A stretch of DNA of 15,506 nucleotides, taken from positions 1-15,506 of the forward strand of contig JAHRFV010000115.1 in the NCBI GenBank assembly GCA_019084435.1, in the 5' to 3' direction. Made by a program: the position numbers and the translations under genes. Positions 14,135 through 15,506 of the stretch are shown piece after piece (within the stretch, counting starts at the first letter, position 1; every line of letters begins with the position of its first letter). The stretch is from Dethiosulfatibacter sp. (GTDB taxonomy: Bacteria > Bacillota_A > Clostridia > Tissierellales > Dethiosulfatibacteraceae). Below the pieces are notes generated by a model. The model did not search any database. It saw only the letters and a list, made by a program, of their open reading frames with translations, and had not been told where the DNA came from.

Positions 14135-15328
14135 ATGCAGCTAATTGAATTTATCAGTAACTACGAAGTGTTAAAAATTCATAAGGAACTAATTTCCATC
14201 GAAGGACACAAGGAAGTTGATGACAAAGAATCAAAAGTCGCAGACTATATACAGAAACTGCTTGAAAAAGAAGGAATCGAAGCCGAGTTGGACCTGATTG
14301 AAGAGAACAGACCAAATGTTTATGGTTACATCAGAGGCGAGGAAGAGGGGATAGAGCTTATGTTCAATGGTCATACGGATACTATTCCAGGCTTTACAAT
14401 GGACTATGATGCCTTCAAGCCATTTGTCAAAGACGGTAAAATTTTTGGAAGAGGATCCGCCGATATGAAAGCGGGATTAACAGCCGCACTGGCTTCTATG
14501 ATTGCAATCAAACGATCTGGTGTAAAACTCAAAAAAACAGTAATGTTTGCCGGTGTTATCGATGAGGAAGAGCGTTCAAAGGGAACAGAAAGATTGATTG
14601 AAAAAGGTATTATCCCGAAAATGGTCATTATCGGGGAACCGACACAACTTGAAGTATCAATTGCACATAAGGGTATGGAATGGATGGAAGTCAAATTCAA
14701 GGGAAGATCTACCCATGGAAGCCGACCTCATGAGGGAATCAACGCGATTTATATGGCTTCAGAGTTTAATAGACTTGTGATGGAAGAATTGCAGCCCGAA
14801 ATAGAATCAAAGCAATTTGATCTTGTTGGAAACGGATCCATCAATGTCGGTGTCATAAATGGTGGAAATGATCCAAATATTGTGCCTGATACATGTACAA
14901 TTCAAATCGACAGAAGATGGCTACCAAATGAAACCCTTGAATCCATTTATAAGGAAGTGCAGGATTTGGCCCAAAAGGTAATCGATAAATTTGGCGGATC
15001 TTTTGAAACCAGAGAAATGAGGGAATTGACCGCTTCAATGATCAACGCACCTCATAGTATAGCTATTGAACATCCTTTAGTTATAGAAGCTGTCAAAGCA
15101 GTTGAGAAACATACCAATACTAAAAGAAAACCAAGGGATTTTCCAGCCTGGAGTGATGCCGGGTTGCTGAGCAATCATTCAGAGGCTGAATGTATTATAT
15201 TAGGGCCTGGCAATATTAATCAGGCACATGCCAATGATGAGTTTTGCGAGATTGATCAGGTAATACAAGGAACTAATATTTATTTTGACCTGATACAAGA
15301 ATTTTGTGTGAATAAGGAGGAAAAATAA
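14135..15328 (+). CDS. M20-family metallohydrolase (ArgE/DapE-like deacylase or peptidase)
   Basis: A 397-aa cytoplasmic di-zinc hydrolase that cleaves amide bonds of acyl-amino acids or small peptides. Metal and catalytic residues are complete: H80 and D82 in NGHTDT, bridging D110 in GRGSADMKAG, catalytic E144 and ligand E145 in DEEERSKG, E168 in GEPT, and H365 in QAHANDE. The lid/dimerisation domain begins around HKGMEWMEVKFKGRSTHGSRPHEG (about 178-201) in the usual place. GGAAGGAG upstream of the ATG supports the start. Its stop overlaps the next start as TAATG, so it is translationally coupled to the second YfcC transporter. The family cannot be split further by eye: ArgE, DapE, carboxypeptidase G2-like or aminoacyl-conjugate hydrolases remain possible. 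Confidence 0.92.
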   Translation: MQLIEFISNYEVLKIHKELISIEGHKEVDDKESKVADYIQKLLEKEGIEAELDLIEENRPNVYGYIRGEEEGIELMFNGHTDTIPGFTMDYDAFKPFVKDGKIFGRGSADMKAGLTAALASMIAIKRSGVKLKKTVMFAGVIDEEERSKGTERLIEKGIIPKMVIIGEPTQLEVSIAHKGMEWMEVKFKGRSTHGSRPHEGINAIYMASEFNRLVMEELQPEIESKQFDLVGNGSINVGVINGGNDPNIVPDTCTIQIDRRWLPNETLESIYKEVQDLAQKVIDKFGGSFETREMRELTASMINAPHSIAIEHPLVIEAVKAVEKHTNTKRKPRDFPAWSDAGLLSNHSEAECIILGPGNINQAHANDEFCEIDQVIQGTNIYFDLIQEFCVNKEEK

Positions 15329-15506
15329 TGAAATTTAAAATACCACACACCTATGCGTTGTTATTCTTTTTAATTGTCATAGTGGCGTTGTTGACATATG
15401 TTATCCCCGCAGGAGAATTTGAAAGAATAACAACGCATAGGTGTGTGGTATTTTAAATTTCATTATTTTTCCTCCTTATTCACACAAAATTCTTGTATCA
15501 GGTCAA
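15285..15506. repeat. Perfect 85-bp inverted repeat at the contig end (fold-back)
   Basis: Bases 15285-15369 and 15422-15506 are exact reverse complements, separated by a 52-base spacer (15370-15421). The left arm is ordinary coding sequence: the last M20 codons, the ribosome site and the first codons of the transporter. The right arm merely repeats it backwards up to the last base of the window. The inner nine bases (TTATTCTTT / AAAGAATAA) could be the microhomology at which a chimera formed. Best explained as an amplification or assembly artefact. Confidence 0.93.
15328..15430 (+). CDS. Second YfcC-family transporter, N-terminal fragment cut by fold-back
   Basis: The first 34 codons read MKFKIPHTYALLFFLIVIVA.. 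and then YVIPAGEFERI, the same pattern as the start of the first transporter (MKLRLPDSYVLIF.. YFIPSGSFDRY): short basic lead, one membrane helix, then IPxGxF-(D/E)-R. AGGAGG upstream lies inside the end of the M20 gene, and the start overlaps the M20 stop by one base. From 15422 the sequence turns back on its own complement, giving eight spurious codons and a stop at 15456. The real gene presumably continues for about 450 codons in the genome. This is an assembly break rather than evidence of a biological truncation. Confidence 0.82.

Noticed and set aside
14019..14144. A 41-codon ORF on the + strand spanning the leader of the M20 gene
   Set aside because: It lacks a ribosome site, overlaps the M20 start out of frame, and its composition follows the regulatory elements it crosses. 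Chance ORF.
15285..15506. A hairpin telomere or transposon end
   Set aside because: The arms are ordinary coding sequence copied exactly, with no terminal motif, target duplication or transposase. A chimera or assembly artefact explains it better.

Overview
The window reads as one contig of AT-rich, densely coded DNA from a low-GC Gram-positive bacterium, most likely an anaerobic or facultative member of the Clostridia. Support comes from the strong AGGAGG-type ribosome binding sites, TTG start options, short intrinsic terminators, and the mix of families: a short-form 6-phosphogluconate dehydrogenase, a COG2509 flavoprotein, a UgtP-like glycosyltransferase and YfcC transporters. A genus cannot be named from the sequence alone. 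The window opens inside a gene and ends in a perfect 85-base fold-back, so both edges look like contig ends.

Left region (1-5707, + strand). The C-terminal part of a UvrD/PcrA-type helicase ends in a hairpin terminator. A 57-aa zinc-ribbon protein follows, with its own promoter and terminator. Next is a tightly packed run: pseudouridine kinase (psuK), a COG2509 FAD-dependent dehydrogenase (23-nt overlap), an MGDG-synthase/UgtP-like glycosyltransferase (ATGA overlap) and an O6-alkylguanine-DNA alkyltransferase (11-nt gap). Spacing suggests one transcript.

Middle region (5708-12148), pentose phosphate block. Transketolase is on the + strand behind its own promoter, followed by a small coiled-coil/degenerate-GGDEF protein. 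Facing it on the - strand is a four-gene operon in the order SRAP/YedK DNA-protein crosslink protein, short 6-phosphogluconate dehydrogenase (gnd), glucose-6-phosphate dehydrogenase (zwf), cyclase-family (PF04199) metal hydrolase. Zwf makes 6-phosphogluconolactone and Gnd uses 6-phosphogluconate, yet no recognisable 6-phosphogluconolactonase is present. The hydrolase is translationally coupled to zwf and is a candidate for that missing step (inference). The convergent pair meets at a hairpin that contains both stop codons.

Right region (12149-15506, + strand). A transport/hydrolysis cassette: YfcC-family transporter, ArsR-family regulator, M20 (ArgE/DapE-like) metallohydrolase, and the start of a second YfcC transporter. 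The second transporter is broken after about 34 codons by the contig-end palindrome. A dyad and a two-codon ORF behind a perfect Shine-Dalgarno lie in the leader of the M20 gene. The cassette probably imports and deacylates or hydrolyses an amino-acid conjugate or small peptide; the substrate is unknown.

No rRNA, tRNA, CRISPR array, transposase or phage gene was seen. No gene-free stretch exceeds 300 bases; the longest are about 145 bases (12149-12292) and 134 bases (14001-14134), and both are described.
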